The notes below the pieces were generated by a model. It searched no databases and had not been told where the DNA came from. It saw only the letters and a program-made list of their open reading frames with translations. DNA of 64,000 nt from positions 37,115 through 101,114 of the forward strand of contig DASXPS010000019.1 in the NCBI GenBank assembly GCA_036493475.1, read 5' to 3'. The stretch comes from Sporichthyaceae bacterium. GTDB lineage: Bacteria; Actinomycetota; Actinomycetes; Sporichthyales; Sporichthyaceae. Positions 17,564 through 26,337 of the stretch are shown piece by piece. Both the position numbers and the translations under genes were made by a program. How positions within the stretch are numbered: the stretch's first letter is position 1; each line of letters opens with the position of its first letter.

Positions 17564-18814
17564 TCAGCAGGTGGAGGGTGCGGCCGTGCCGGCGAAGCGG
17601 GCGGCGATCCAGTCCAGCGCCGCGAAGGCACCCGACCCGGCCACGAATACGTGTTCGCCGGAGGTGTACTCGCGGTAGTCCACCGCAAGGCCGTGCCGGC
17701 AATAGTTCGCGACCAGCGCCTGCACATCCTTGAGCGGGATCAACTCGTCATTGGTCGCCTCGTAGATGTGCATGGGCGCCGTGGGGGTCCGCCGGCCCAA
17801 CAGGTTGGCGGCCAACACGGCGCGGACGGCGGGCAGGCCCAAGGGGTCGGGCACCCGGCTGTAGTCGGCGAGGCGCTTGAAGGCGTAGGTCGAGGCGATC
17901 TGCCCGACGCACTCACTCGCCACCTCGGCGGCGGCCTCCTTGCCCCGGGCATTGAGGATCTGATCCAGCCTGAGCTGCGGATAGGCGCGGTTCAGGCCCA
18001 CCGCGGCGGCGAGCAGGAGCCCGGACCCGGGCCCGCCGTCAAGGCCCCGGGCGACGTGTTCGAGGTTGACCGGGATGCCGCCCGCGGCGATACCCACCAG
18101 GTGAAGATCCGGCGCGTAGGACGCGGCCAGTTCAGCCGCCCAGGTCGAGGCCAGCCCGCCCTCGGAGTAGCCCCAGATTGCGGTCGGGGTGGCCGGGTTC
18201 AGCCCAAGCTCGGGCAGGTGCAGTGCCGCGCGGGCGCCGTCCAGCACCGCGTGCCCGGTGGCCGGGCCGGAGGCGTAGGTGTGCGGGCCGGGGGTGCCCA
18301 GGCCCTCATAGTCGGTGATCACGACCGCCCAGCCGCGGGCGATCACCGACGCCATCAGGGCCTCCTCCGGGTCGAAACCCAGGCGCAGCAAATAGGACGG
18401 GGCGCACAACGGGCCCATGCCGTGGGTGCCGATGTTGTAGGCCACCAGCGGCCGACCGGAGTCGGGCTTGCCGTCGTCCGACACCCCGACGGTGCCGCTG
18501 ACCGCATTGGGCCGGCCTTGGGTGTCGGTGGATCGGTAGAGCACCTGGTAGGTGCGCACCGGCATGGGCAGGCCCAGCCCACGCACGGTCACCGGACGCG
18601 AGCGCAGGATGGTGCCCGGCGGCACGTTCGGGATCGGGTTGGGCGGGGTGTAGAAACTGTCCGCGCTGGGCGGCTGCGGGTAGCTGCTCCCGTCGGGCTC
18701 TGCCCATTCCTTTTGGCCAGCGGCCCTGGCCACCCCCGCCGGGGCCAGGAACGCCAGTAGAGCGGTGATCATCGCCAGGGCCAGACCCTGACGGAATATC
18801 CGGTTCGTCCCCAT
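17564..18814 (-). CDS. Secretory lipase (LIP family alpha/beta hydrolase)
   Basis: Protein of 416 aa. The N terminus has a signal peptide (hydrophobic core about 11-27, AXA-type end near AGVARAAG). The catalytic serine sits in WGYSEGG, the acid in ATNDELIP and the histidine in SGEHVFVAG, matching secretory lipases related to Candida LIP and mycobacterial LipJ/Lip-type exported esterases. VPPGTILRSRPV near the N terminus is typical of the family. ATG 18814 is used as the start; a TTG at 18850 is possible. It likely hydrolyses triacylglycerols or esters outside the cell, feeding the fatty acid genes nearby. Confidence 0.85.
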   Translation of the reverse strand: MGTNRIFRQGLALAMITALLAFLAPAGVARAAGQKEWAEPDGSSYPQPPSADSFYTPPNPIPNVPPGTILRSRPVTVRGLGLPMPVRTYQVLYRSTDTQGRPNAVSGTVGVSDDGKPDSGRPLVAYNIGTHGMGPLCAPSYLLRLGFDPEEALMASVIARGWAVVITDYEGLGTPGPHTYASGPATGHAVLDGARAALHLPELGLNPATPTAIWGYSEGGLASTWAAELAASYAPDLHLVGIAAGGIPVNLEHVARGLDGGPGSGLLLAAAVGLNRAYPQLRLDQILNARGKEAAAEVASECVGQIASTYAFKRLADYSRVPDPLGLPAVRAVLAANLLGRRTPTAPMHIYEATNDELIPLKDVQALVANYCRHGLAVDYREYTSGEHVFVAGSGAFAALDWIAARFAGTAAPSTC

Positions 18815-18869
18815 ACCGGACAGCTTCTTACCGCGGGTAATGAAGGTCAATAGCCTCGACGGTAAAAAC

Positions 18870-18884
18870 CCGACCCGAGGTCGG
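18870..18884 (-). terminator. Intrinsic terminator of the desaturase gene
   Basis: Directly after the desaturase stop codon, read on the minus strand, CCGACC-TCG-GGTCGG forms a 6-bp stem followed by GTTTTTA (18868-18864 are five U in RNA). It separates the desaturase from the downstream lipase transcript. Confidence 0.7.
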
Positions 18885-18886
18885 AT

Positions 18887-19843
18887 TTAACTCCGAGCAA
18901 CGTCCCGAGCCGCGTCGCGAGCCAGCTTGGCGTCCCGGCGCTCGGTGAACCGGGAGGCGGCGGAGTCCAGTTCCTCCAGCGTCGCGTCCAGCTCGAGGCG
19001 GGCCTTCTCCCCTTCGGCGCCGAACTCGCGCTCCCAGACGTTCCAGAACTTCAGCACCGGCAGCACCACGGCGTCGCGATGTTGGCGGATGTCGTAGATA
19101 CCGGCCATGGCGATCTCCAGCGCTTTGCGCTGGAAGCCCGGCAGGTCGTAGCCCGGCATCTGGAATTTCTTCACCACGTCGGTGATGGCGCGCATGGTCC
19201 GGTCCGGCGCGATCTCCAGTGAGGCCTCCAGCAGCCGCCGGTAGAAGACCATGTGCAGGTTCTCGTCGGTGGCGATGCGGGAGAACAACGCCTCCCCGAC
19301 CGGGTCGCCGGTCGCCTTGCCGACGTTGCGGTGCGAGACCCGGGTGGCCAGCTCCTGGAAGGACACGTAGGCGATCGAGGCGATGGCGTCGCCGGGGTTG
19401 TCGTTGGCGAAGCCCTGCGACATGTGCACCATCCGCTCGCGCTCCAGCGCGACCGGGTCGCAGGCCCGGGTGACCAGCAGGTAGTCACGGATGGCCTGGC
19501 CGTGCCGGCCCTCCTCCGCGGTCCACCGGTGCACCCACTCGCCCCACGCGCGTTCGCGGCCGAACAGCACGGCGATCTCGAAGTGATAGCTGGGCAGGTT
19601 GTCCTCGGTGAGCAGGTTGACGGCCAACGCGGTGGCCACCGAGGACGGCACCGAGGACTGCTCGCGTGCCCACGCCTCGCCGCCGAGGGGCCCGTCATAG
19701 GTACGGCCCTGACTCCACGGCACGTACTCGTGCGGCATCCATTCCTTGGCATGCAGCAGGTGACGGTTGAGTTCGGCCTCCACCACCGACTCGAGTTCGA
19801 GCAGGATCTCGGCTTGACCGATCGGTTCAGCGGTAGTCGTCAC
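18887..19843 (-). CDS. desA: Acyl-[acyl-carrier-protein] desaturase
   Basis: Soluble diiron fatty-acid desaturase of 318 aa (FA_desaturase_2 family). Two ExxH iron ligand motifs are visible: EEGRHGQAIRDYL and DENLHMVFYRRLLE. Additional ligand Glu residues lie in ELNRHLLHAKEWMP and AVNLLTEDNLP. It inserts a double bond in acyl-ACP using O2 and electrons from ferredoxin or a reductase, like mycobacterial DesA1/DesA2. GTG 19843 has GGGAGAA upstream; a longer frame would run through the tandem operator and is rejected. Transcription is probably controlled by the tandem operator at 19876-19925. Confidence 0.92.
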   Translation of the reverse strand: MTTTAEPIGQAEILLELESVVEAELNRHLLHAKEWMPHEYVPWSQGRTYDGPLGGEAWAREQSSVPSSVATALAVNLLTEDNLPSYHFEIAVLFGRERAWGEWVHRWTAEEGRHGQAIRDYLLVTRACDPVALERERMVHMSQGFANDNPGDAIASIAYVSFQELATRVSHRNVGKATGDPVGEALFSRIATDENLHMVFYRRLLEASLEIAPDRTMRAITDVVKKFQMPGYDLPGFQRKALEIAMAGIYDIRQHRDAVVLPVLKFWNVWEREFGAEGEKARLELDATLEELDSAASRFTERRDAKLARDAARDVARS

Positions 19844-19875
19844 AATTCTCCCGTGCGGCAGCAGGTACAGATTTA

Positions 19876-19925
19876 AGGTTACGCAACCGTAGGTACCCAC
19901 TCATCAGGTTACGCAACCGTAGGTA
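19876..19925. promoter_or_regulatory. Tandem operator upstream of the desaturase
   Basis: A 20-bp sequence, AGGTTACGCAACCGTAGGTA, occurs twice exactly (19876-19895 and 19906-19925), 30 bp apart. Each copy contains the palindrome GGTT-ACGC-AACC. On the desaturase strand it reads TACCTACGGTTGCGTAACCT. Actinobacterial desaturase genes are controlled by TetR-type repressors such as MadR in mycobacteria, which bind palindromes in this position; assignment to such a regulator is inference. The remaining 210 bp up to 20136 show nothing else I can name. Confidence 0.65.
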
Positions 19926-20136
19926 GTGTTGTCACCAAGAACCTGGTGAAGCCGATCACCATGGTGTGCCGCAGCCCCATAAATGACCATGGACGAGGGC
20001 TGTTTCGATGCACCCTGTGGGCGCTCGAACACATAGAGCGACAGATCTGACGGAACGTCTTATGTCGGCCCAAAACCTCGGATATGACTGCCGTCAGGGC
20101 CGGCGCAAGTGCCCCGAAACACGGCACGATTTCCCT

Positions 20137-20322
20137 ATGCCCGTGAGGAATACGCACCCCGCCGACGTCGCGTCGATGTTTGCCGTCGACAGCCCGGCCC
20201 CGTCCGTGCGGCGGGTCAATCGCGGCTCCGCGGTGCTGCTCGGGTTGGCGGTCATCAGCGCCTCGGCGACGGTGAGCTTCGGCGTCTGGATGGCCAGTTA
20301 CGCCCAGCACATCTCCCACTGA
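20137..20322 (+). CDS. Possible small single-pass membrane protein, 61 aa
   Basis: From ATG 20137 the frame codes a 61-aa protein with a polar N terminus, a basic stretch (VRRVNRGS) and one hydrophobic segment (AVLLGLAVISASATVSFGVW), ending YAQHISH. The open frame extends upstream to 20008, but that part looks non-coding. No good ribosome binding site is seen. It faces the mam gene tail to tail with 19 bp between stops. The membrane segment and typical GC3-rich codon use support it weakly; it could be spurious. Confidence 0.4.
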   Translation: MPVRNTHPADVASMFAVDSPAPSVRRVNRGSAVLLGLAVISASATVSFGVWMASYAQHISH

Positions 20323-20341
20323 TTCACACCAACACCCTCGC

Positions 20342-20950
20342 TCACAGCAGGTCCAGTGAGCTGATCAGCCACTTGCCGGCGTGCTTCTCCAAGCTCATCT
20401 TCATCCGGCTGCGATCGATCTTCGGGGCCTTGCTGCTGGCGTTGATGACGGTCTGATCGACGAACAGCAGCAGCGTGGCGTGCTTGGTGTCCGAGGAGAG
20501 CACCGCGGTCTCCAGCACCTGCCCGGTGGCCCTGGCCTGGAATTGCGCGATGAGGTCACGCAACTGCTGGCTGGCCGCGGTGTACTGCGCCCGGAAGGTC
20601 CCGGTGGAGTTGCTCAGGACCTTGTTGAAGTCGGCGTCCAAGTGGTCGTGGTCGTAGGTGGTGAGGTCGACGGCATAGCCCTGCGCGGTGGCCACCGCGG
20701 AATCCCGGGCAGAGTCCAACTGATGGTGATGGCGCACCTTCAGCCCCAGCCACCCGGCCAACAGCAGGGCGAGCACCAACGCCATCGCGAGCACCAGCAC
20801 GGCGCCAGGTCGGCGCGGGCCACCGGCCCGGCTCCGGCCGCGCCGGCGTCCGGGCGAGGGGTCGGCGGGTGCGGTCTCCGGCGCCGTCGCGGACTCGGTC
20901 ACAGCCAACTGCTCCAGGGGTCGGGTCGGGGAAAGGGTTGTGCGGGCCAT
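20342..20950 (-). CDS. Mce-associated membrane protein (Mam)
   Basis: Protein of 202 aa: a cytoplasmic basic, Pro-rich N terminus (about 1-48), one membrane helix (VLVLAMALVLALLLAGWLGL) and an extracytoplasmic domain with DLTTYDHDHLDADFNKVL and a C-terminal KWLISSLDLL, the pattern of Mam/OMA proteins at the end of mce operons. In mycobacteria such proteins help stabilise Mce complexes. It starts 13 bp after the mceF stop, so it is the last gene of the operon. Only one mam gene is present here. Confidence 0.85.
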   Translation of the reverse strand: MARTTLSPTRPLEQLAVTESATAPETAPADPSPGRRRGRSRAGGPRRPGAVLVLAMALVLALLLAGWLGLKVRHHHQLDSARDSAVATAQGYAVDLTTYDHDHLDADFNKVLSNSTGTFRAQYTAASQQLRDLIAQFQARATGQVLETAVLSSDTKHATLLLFVDQTVINASSKAPKIDRSRMKMSLEKHAGKWLISSLDLL

Positions 20951-20963
20951 TGTGACCTGCCGA

Positions 20964-22238
20964 TCAGGACTGCAGCATCGCCAGCAGCAGGGCGATCACG
21001 GAAGCCGCGCTGCCCAACGCGCGCAGTGGTTGCACCTGCAGCCGGGTGCCGTCGGGCAGGAGCACCAGACCATCGGCGGGGTCGTACCCGCCGAGCGTGA
21101 TCGGTTGCGAATCCCGCACCGGCGGCGGCGCGCCCGGACCCGACGGTTCGGGTCGCGGGGCGTTCTGCGCCCCCCGGGCACCCACGCCGGGCGTGGTGGT
21201 GTCCTTGCAGTAGCGATTGAGGTCCGGCGGCACCCGGGTCGGGTCGATCGGGTTGCGTCGGGGCCCCCCGTAGCTGCACACCGGATTGCCGGTGAGGTGC
21301 AACTCGTTGCGGAAGTTACCGCCCTGCGCGGTGGTCTTCAGCGCCGCGGTGGCCTGCGGGAAGGCGATCAACAGCGCGTTGAGGGCGGGCAGCCGCGCGG
21401 CGACCAGCGAACCCGGCGTCACCAGATTGCCCAGTAGCGCCGAGACCGGGCTGGACAGCGTGGTGATGAAGTCGTTGAGGTTGCCGATGCCCGCCGGGCC
21501 GGTGTCCAGCACCTTGCTCACCGTCGGGCTGCCCTGCTTCAGCGCCTTGGTCAGCGTGCGCAGCGAAGCGTTGAAGGACTTGAACTCACCGGACAGCTCG
21601 TTGGCCGTGTCCAGGTCGGTCTTGCCGTTGCGCAGCAGATCGACCGCGGCCGGCAGGCTCTGCTGCATCGAGGCGAGCAGCTTGTCGGAGTTCTCCACCA
21701 GCTGCGCCAGCTCGGGACCGCTGCCGACGAACGCCGCGGCCAACTCGTCGATCACCGTGCGCAGATCTTTGGTGCCGATCTGGTCGAGCAGTTGGGCAAC
21801 GTCGCGCACCACCACCGCGATAGGCAACGGCACGCTGGTGCGCGCCACCGGGATCACGCTGCCCTCGGCCAGGTAGGGCGGGTTCGCGGTGCGCGGGCGC
21901 AGGTCCACGAACTGCTCCCCGGCCGGCGACAGCTCGGCGACCGCTGCGTCGGTGTCGATCGGGACCTTCGTACCGCGGTCGATGGTCAGATCTGCCGTCA
22001 CCCCGCCGGGGCGCAGCTGCACATCGGCGACCCGGCCGACGATCTTGCCCCGATAGGCGACCTCCGAGCGCGGGTAGAGCCCGCCGGAGGAGGCCAGCTC
22101 CAGGTGCACGGTGAACGGCCGCTTGCCGATCTGCAGGCGCAGCACATTGAAGGCCACGTGGTACACACCCAGCGCCAATACCAGCAGCACGGCGATGTTG
22201 GCCAGCAGCGTTCCGCGACGGCGCAGCAGGGCTATCAT
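20964..22238 (-). CDS. mceF: Mce family protein MceF
   Basis: Protein of 424 aa, last of six MCE-domain proteins. A membrane anchor (LLANIAVLLVLALGVYHVAF) precedes the MCE/MlaD domain (HLELASSGGLYPRSEVAYRG, GRVADVQL), then a long helical region that forms the tube of Mce complexes, a Cys pair (NPVCSYGG, NRYCKD) and a C-terminal hydrophobic tail (ASVIALLLAMLQS). ATG 22238 overlaps the mceE stop codon (ATGA) with AGGAGC upstream; an alternative start 18 bp earlier is less likely. Confidence 0.9.
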   Translation of the reverse strand: MIALLRRRGTLLANIAVLLVLALGVYHVAFNVLRLQIGKRPFTVHLELASSGGLYPRSEVAYRGKIVGRVADVQLRPGGVTADLTIDRGTKVPIDTDAAVAELSPAGEQFVDLRPRTANPPYLAEGSVIPVARTSVPLPIAVVVRDVAQLLDQIGTKDLRTVIDELAAAFVGSGPELAQLVENSDKLLASMQQSLPAAVDLLRNGKTDLDTANELSGEFKSFNASLRTLTKALKQGSPTVSKVLDTGPAGIGNLNDFITTLSSPVSALLGNLVTPGSLVAARLPALNALLIAFPQATAALKTTAQGGNFRNELHLTGNPVCSYGGPRRNPIDPTRVPPDLNRYCKDTTTPGVGARGAQNAPRPEPSGPGAPPPVRDSQPITLGGYDPADGLVLLPDGTRLQVQPLRALGSAASVIALLLAMLQS

Positions 22239-23266
22239 CGGCGCCGCTCCTGCCATACCTGACGTAGACTCAGATCGGGTGCGGTATCGGGGTTGACGCC
22301 CAACCCGATCGATCTGCTGTTGAACAGCGCGTCGCCGGTGAGGTAATCGGCGGGGACTGACTCGTCGAGGAACTTGCCGAACCGGATGAGCTGTTGCAGC
22401 GTGGGACCGACCTGGTTCTGGATGGAGATCAACGCGTCCAGCACGGGTTCCGCCGACTTCAGTGTGCTGACCAGGTCCGCGCGGCTGGCACGCACGACCT
22501 TGTCCCCGGCCTTGCCCAATGCCGCCACCCGGGCGAGCAGGTCAGCGAACCTGTCGGTCTGATCGGCCAACAGTTTCGCGGCGGGCGCGGTGTCGGCCAA
22601 CGCGGCCCGAATCGTCTCCCGGCGTTTGGCCAACGTCGCGGACAGCGAATCCAGGGCGCCCAATGCCCGGTCGATATCCGCGGTGCGGGCATTCAGCGCG
22701 CCGAGCGCGTCGTTCAGCGAACGCAACAGGCTGGGGGTGTCGCCGGCGTGGCCGGAGATGACCTTGTTCAGCTCCACCACGATCGTGCGCAACTGGGCCA
22801 GACCACCGCCGGTGATCAGCACCGAGGCGGCGGCCAGCATGTCCTCCACGCTGGCCGCCGTGGACGTGGCCGCCGCGGGAATCACGTCGCCCGCGTGCAA
22901 CGTGCGGGCACCGTGGCCGGGATCAATCGCGATAAACCCCTCGCCCAGCGGGGTGGTCAACCGCAGTTCCGCGGTGGCCTGATCAGTGAGCACCACCTTG
23001 GTCGGCAGCCGCAACTGCACCCGGGCGATGAAGTTGGTGGTGCTGATGTGAGCGACCCGACCCACGTCCACGCCGTCCACCCGGACGTGCGCACCGTCCG
23101 GCAGGTTCAGCGCATCGGCGAATTCCGCGGTGAGCTCATAGCTCGGCCCGGACACCGACCCGCCGGGTCGCGGCAGAGCACTGAGCGCCGGGCCGCATCC
23201 GCTCAGCGTGAGCGTCCCGGTGAGCGCAAGGGCGACGACTCGCGCACTTAATGGGCACCGTCTCAT
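22235..23266 (-). CDS. mceE: Mce family lipoprotein MceE
   Basis: Protein of 343 aa. Lipoprotein signal LTGTLTLSGC with Cys24, as in mycobacterial MceE/Lpr proteins. MCE domain: YELTAEFADALNLPDGAHVR and DGVDVGRVAHI, followed by LGEGFIAIDPG and a long Ala/Leu-rich coiled region (ALGALDSLSATLAKRRETIR). The six MCE subunits are thought to form a heteromeric lipid-conducting tunnel across the periplasm. It overlaps mceD and mceF by 4 bp each, so it is translated as part of one coupled operon. Confidence 0.9.
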   Translation of the reverse strand: MRRCPLSARVVALALTGTLTLSGCGPALSALPRPGGSVSGPSYELTAEFADALNLPDGAHVRVDGVDVGRVAHISTTNFIARVQLRLPTKVVLTDQATAELRLTTPLGEGFIAIDPGHGARTLHAGDVIPAAATSTAASVEDMLAAASVLITGGGLAQLRTIVVELNKVISGHAGDTPSLLRSLNDALGALNARTADIDRALGALDSLSATLAKRRETIRAALADTAPAAKLLADQTDRFADLLARVAALGKAGDKVVRASRADLVSTLKSAEPVLDALISIQNQVGPTLQQLIRFGKFLDESVPADYLTGDALFNSRSIGLGVNPDTAPDLSLRQVWQERRR

Positions 23267-24327
23267 CGCGCACCCCGCGGCGGAAACGCATCGGAGATCG
23301 ACCCGATCGGCTTGCCCGCATTGGAGCACAGGAACGGGCCGAGGCCGTCGCAGAACTGCTGGGCGACCACCGGGTTGAGCAGATTCGCCGCGGCCGAGGC
23401 GTGCACAACGATGCGCTGGTCCTTCGGGTTCACCGCCATGTACAGGTTCTGAAAGGTCAGTGGCAGCACGTCGAGGGCCTCGGTGAGTTGCTGACGGTGC
23501 GCGTTGATCACCTGGAGCACCGCGGTGAGGTCCTGTAGGGTGCTCTTCGCCGCGCCCTGGTTCTTCTTCACGAATGCGCCCACCTCGGTGACCGCGGTGG
23601 ACAGCGCGTTCAGCGTGGAGTTCAACTGCTCGCCGTTGTCGGCCAGCACTGCGGTGGCCGTGGTGACGTTCTTGCTGAACGCCCGCACGGTGGCGTCGTT
23701 GCGGGCGAACGCCCCGGCCAGCCCGTCCAGGCTGCGGATCAGCCCACTGATGTCGTCCCGGTTGTCGGCCAGCGTGCCGATCGCCGCGGCCAGCCCCTGG
23801 ATGCTCTGGTGGATCTTCAGACCGTTGCCCTTGAGGTTGCTCGCGGCCACGCCCAGCGCGTCCCGGATCACGCCCACCGTCCGCTGGTCGGCGGTGAAGC
23901 TGGTGGACAGTTTGTCCAGGGCCGCCACGATCCGGTCGAACTCCACCGGGGTGTGGGTGCGCGCCAGCGGAATGGTGGCGCCGTCGACCAGGCTCGGCCC
24001 GGACTTCCAGGCCGGGCTGAGCTCGACGTAACGATCGGCGATCACGCTGGGCGGAATGATCAGCGCGCCGGCGTCGGCCGGGATCGGTTGGCTCTTGCGC
24101 ACCGACATCCGCACCAGCACCTGCGCGCCCTGCGCGGTGACCTTGGTGACCCGACCCACCGGCACACCGAGCACGTCCACGGTATTGCCGGGGTAGACAC
24201 CGACGGACTCGACGAACACCGCGCTGATCGTGATGTGGTCGGCGCCGAACGGCACGCACCCGGCACACAGCAAGCCGGCCACCACAGCCACCCCTGCGGT
24301 GAATCGGCGCGCGATCTGACGCATCAT
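23263..24327 (-). CDS. mceD: Mce family protein MceD with lipobox-like signal
   Basis: Protein of 354 aa. The N terminus MMRQIARRFTAGVAVVAG leads to LLCAGCVPFG. The AGC ending resembles a lipobox, but position -3 is Cys instead of the usual Leu, so lipidation is uncertain. MCE domain: ISAVFVESVGVYPGNTVDV, LGVPVGRVTKV, then DRYVELSPAW. The helical part carries regular Leu/Ala repeats (LAAAIGTLADNRDDISGLI). Start at ATG 24327 or the adjacent ATG 24324, 4 bp after the mceC stop; its own stop overlaps mceE. Confidence 0.88.
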   Translation of the reverse strand: MMRQIARRFTAGVAVVAGLLCAGCVPFGADHITISAVFVESVGVYPGNTVDVLGVPVGRVTKVTAQGAQVLVRMSVRKSQPIPADAGALIIPPSVIADRYVELSPAWKSGPSLVDGATIPLARTHTPVEFDRIVAALDKLSTSFTADQRTVGVIRDALGVAASNLKGNGLKIHQSIQGLAAAIGTLADNRDDISGLIRSLDGLAGAFARNDATVRAFSKNVTTATAVLADNGEQLNSTLNALSTAVTEVGAFVKKNQGAAKSTLQDLTAVLQVINAHRQQLTEALDVLPLTFQNLYMAVNPKDQRIVVHASAAANLLNPVVAQQFCDGLGPFLCSNAGKPIGSISDAFPPRGAR

Positions 24328-24331
24328 CGGC

Positions 24332-25324
24332 TCAGCCACCACCCGTGGGCGGGGTGCACTTGCCCTGCGGTGCGCACAGCATGGAGTCCGGGAAGACCGC
24401 GTCCGGGCCGTTGATGTCCATGTAGGGGCCGTTGCCGACGACGTTCGCGAAGTAGCGGGCGGCCGGCCCCAGCAGGATGCCGATCTGGTCCAGCGCATCG
24501 GAGTTGGCCCGCAGCGTGGCGAGCACCACGTCCAGATGTGCCAGCAACGGGGTGATCGTGGCCTGGTTGTCCCGGACCAGGCCGGTGAGCTGTTCGCTGA
24601 TCGCCTGGGCGTCCACCAGCAACTTGTCGATGGCGTCGCGCCGCCGGGTCACCTCGGCGAGTACCAGCGAGGCCTGCTGCATCAACTGCACCAGGGAGTC
24701 GCGATTGGCATCCAGGTTTGCGGTGACGTTGTCCGCCTGCTGCAACAAGGTGTTCAGCTGCGCCCGTCGGGTGAGCACCACGGCCGACAGCCGGGAGATG
24801 CCGTCCAGTGCCTGGCGGGTCAGCGCCGGGGTGCCGCGGAAGTCGTCGGAGAGCACCTTGAGCGCGCCGCGGATCTTCGCTCCGTCGAGCTCCTCCAGCG
24901 CCGCCCCGCCGGCCTGGACGATGTCCTCGACCTGGAACGGCACCAGCGTGTTGGCCACCGGGATGGTGCGGTCGGGCAGTGGCCCACCGCCGCCGGGCAC
25001 CACCTCCAGGAAGTGGTTGCCGAGCAGCGTGGCCACCTTCACGTTGGCCTGGCTATCCCGGCCCAGATCGATGCTCCGACGTATCTGCAAGGTGGCCCGC
25101 ACCATGGCATCACGGATCTGCAGCGAGGTGACATGGCCCACCGGCACGCCGGCCACGCGCACCTCATCGCCGGACTTCAGCCCGCCGGCCTCGGCCAACT
25201 GGGCGTGCCAGGTGCGCTTGCCCAGCGAGATGTTGTTGGGCAGGAACAGCGCGAGGAGCAACGCGAGTACCACGGCGACGGTGACCGTGCCGAGGAACCG
25301 CGGCCCGCGCGCTTTCCTTCTCAT
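24332..25324 (-). CDS. mceC: Mce family protein MceC
   Basis: Protein of 330 aa. A single N-terminal membrane helix (FLGTVTVAVVLALLLALFLP) is followed by the MCE domain (HAQLAEAGGLKSGDEVRVAG, GHVTSLQI, LGNHFLEVVPG). The helical tube region follows and a Pro-rich C terminus ends CTPPTGGG. A Cys pair (LCAPQGKC) near the end may form a disulfide. ATG 25324 overlaps the mceB stop (ATGA). Confidence 0.9.
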   Translation of the reverse strand: MRRKARGPRFLGTVTVAVVLALLLALFLPNNISLGKRTWHAQLAEAGGLKSGDEVRVAGVPVGHVTSLQIRDAMVRATLQIRRSIDLGRDSQANVKVATLLGNHFLEVVPGGGGPLPDRTIPVANTLVPFQVEDIVQAGGAALEELDGAKIRGALKVLSDDFRGTPALTRQALDGISRLSAVVLTRRAQLNTLLQQADNVTANLDANRDSLVQLMQQASLVLAEVTRRRDAIDKLLVDAQAISEQLTGLVRDNQATITPLLAHLDVVLATLRANSDALDQIGILLGPAARYFANVVGNGPYMDINGPDAVFPDSMLCAPQGKCTPPTGGG

Positions 25325-26337
25325 GCGCACACCGCCGAGTTGGCACCGGAGCTGGCGATCTTCTGTTGCTTGCCGTCGGCCGAGGTGTAGATCAGGTTGC
25401 AGAGATAGAGGTTGACCCACGAGCCGTACTGCATGGTGCGGGCGAACGCGGACAGCGCGACCGGCAGCCCGCGCACCGCACCGGCGAGGTTGTCCTTCTG
25501 CGCGGCGTAGATCGTTGAGACCCGCAGCAGCTTGTCCAGGTCGGTCTTCAGCTGCGGGCGGATCTCCCGCAACAGCGCCGTGGTGGCTTCGGTCAGCCCG
25601 GAGAGCGCCTCGATCGAGCCGCCGATCTTGTCCCGGTCCGCGGCGGTGGCGGCGGCCAGCCGGCGCAGCTGCGCGATCAGGTCGTCGACCTGGGTGTCCT
25701 TCTGCCCCACCTCGGTGAGCACCTGCGCGAAGTTGTCGATCACCCGACCGATCACGGCATCCCGGTCGGCCAGGTTGGTGGACAGTTCCGCAGTGGTGCG
25801 CAGCAGGTTGATCAGGCTGCCGCCCTGCCCCTGCAGCACCTGGACCACGGCCACCGACAACCGGTTGATGTCCTGCGGTGAGATCACCTGGAACAGGGGT
25901 TGGAAGCCGTTGATCACCACGGTGAGATCCAGCGCCCGCTCCGTGCTGCCCGGCGGGATCTGGGTACCCGACTTGAGCGGGGTGCCGGCGCCCGATCCGG
26001 GTTCCAGCGCCAGGAACCGCTGCCCGATGAGGTTCTGGTAGCGAATGGCCACCCGGGTGTTGGTGAACACCGGCTGGTCCGAGCGCACGCTGAACTTCAC
26101 CTTGGCCACGTTCCCGGACAGCGAGACGCCGTCGACCCGACCGACCCGGACCCCGGCCACCCGCACGTTGTCCCCGCCGTGCAGCCCGGAGGCGTCGGCG
26201 AACATCGCGGTGTAGGAATGCGTGTCGCGGCCCAACGAATTCGTCAACGTGTTGAACAGCAGCATCGCGATGCTGCCCGCCGCCACCGCGAAGATCACCA
26301 GCCGGACCAGGGCCCCGCGGACCTTCATCGCGTTCAT
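25321..26337 (-). CDS. mceB: Mce family protein MceB
   Basis: Protein of 338 aa. Membrane anchor LVRLVIFAVAAGSIAMLLF, MCE domain (SYTAMFADASGLHGGDNVRV, AGVRVGRVDGVSL, LIGQRFLALEPG), helical region, and a C-terminal segment with two cysteines (LYLCNLIY, NSAVCA) as is common in actinobacterial MceB. It begins at ATG 26337, overlapping mceA by ATGA; a second Met at codon 4 is possible. Confidence 0.9.
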   Translation of the reverse strand: MNAMKVRGALVRLVIFAVAAGSIAMLLFNTLTNSLGRDTHSYTAMFADASGLHGGDNVRVAGVRVGRVDGVSLSGNVAKVKFSVRSDQPVFTNTRVAIRYQNLIGQRFLALEPGSGAGTPLKSGTQIPPGSTERALDLTVVINGFQPLFQVISPQDINRLSVAVVQVLQGQGGSLINLLRTTAELSTNLADRDAVIGRVIDNFAQVLTEVGQKDTQVDDLIAQLRRLAAATAADRDKIGGSIEALSGLTEATTALLREIRPQLKTDLDKLLRVSTIYAAQKDNLAGAVRGLPVALSAFARTMQYGSWVNLYLCNLIYTSADGKQQKIASSGANSAVCA

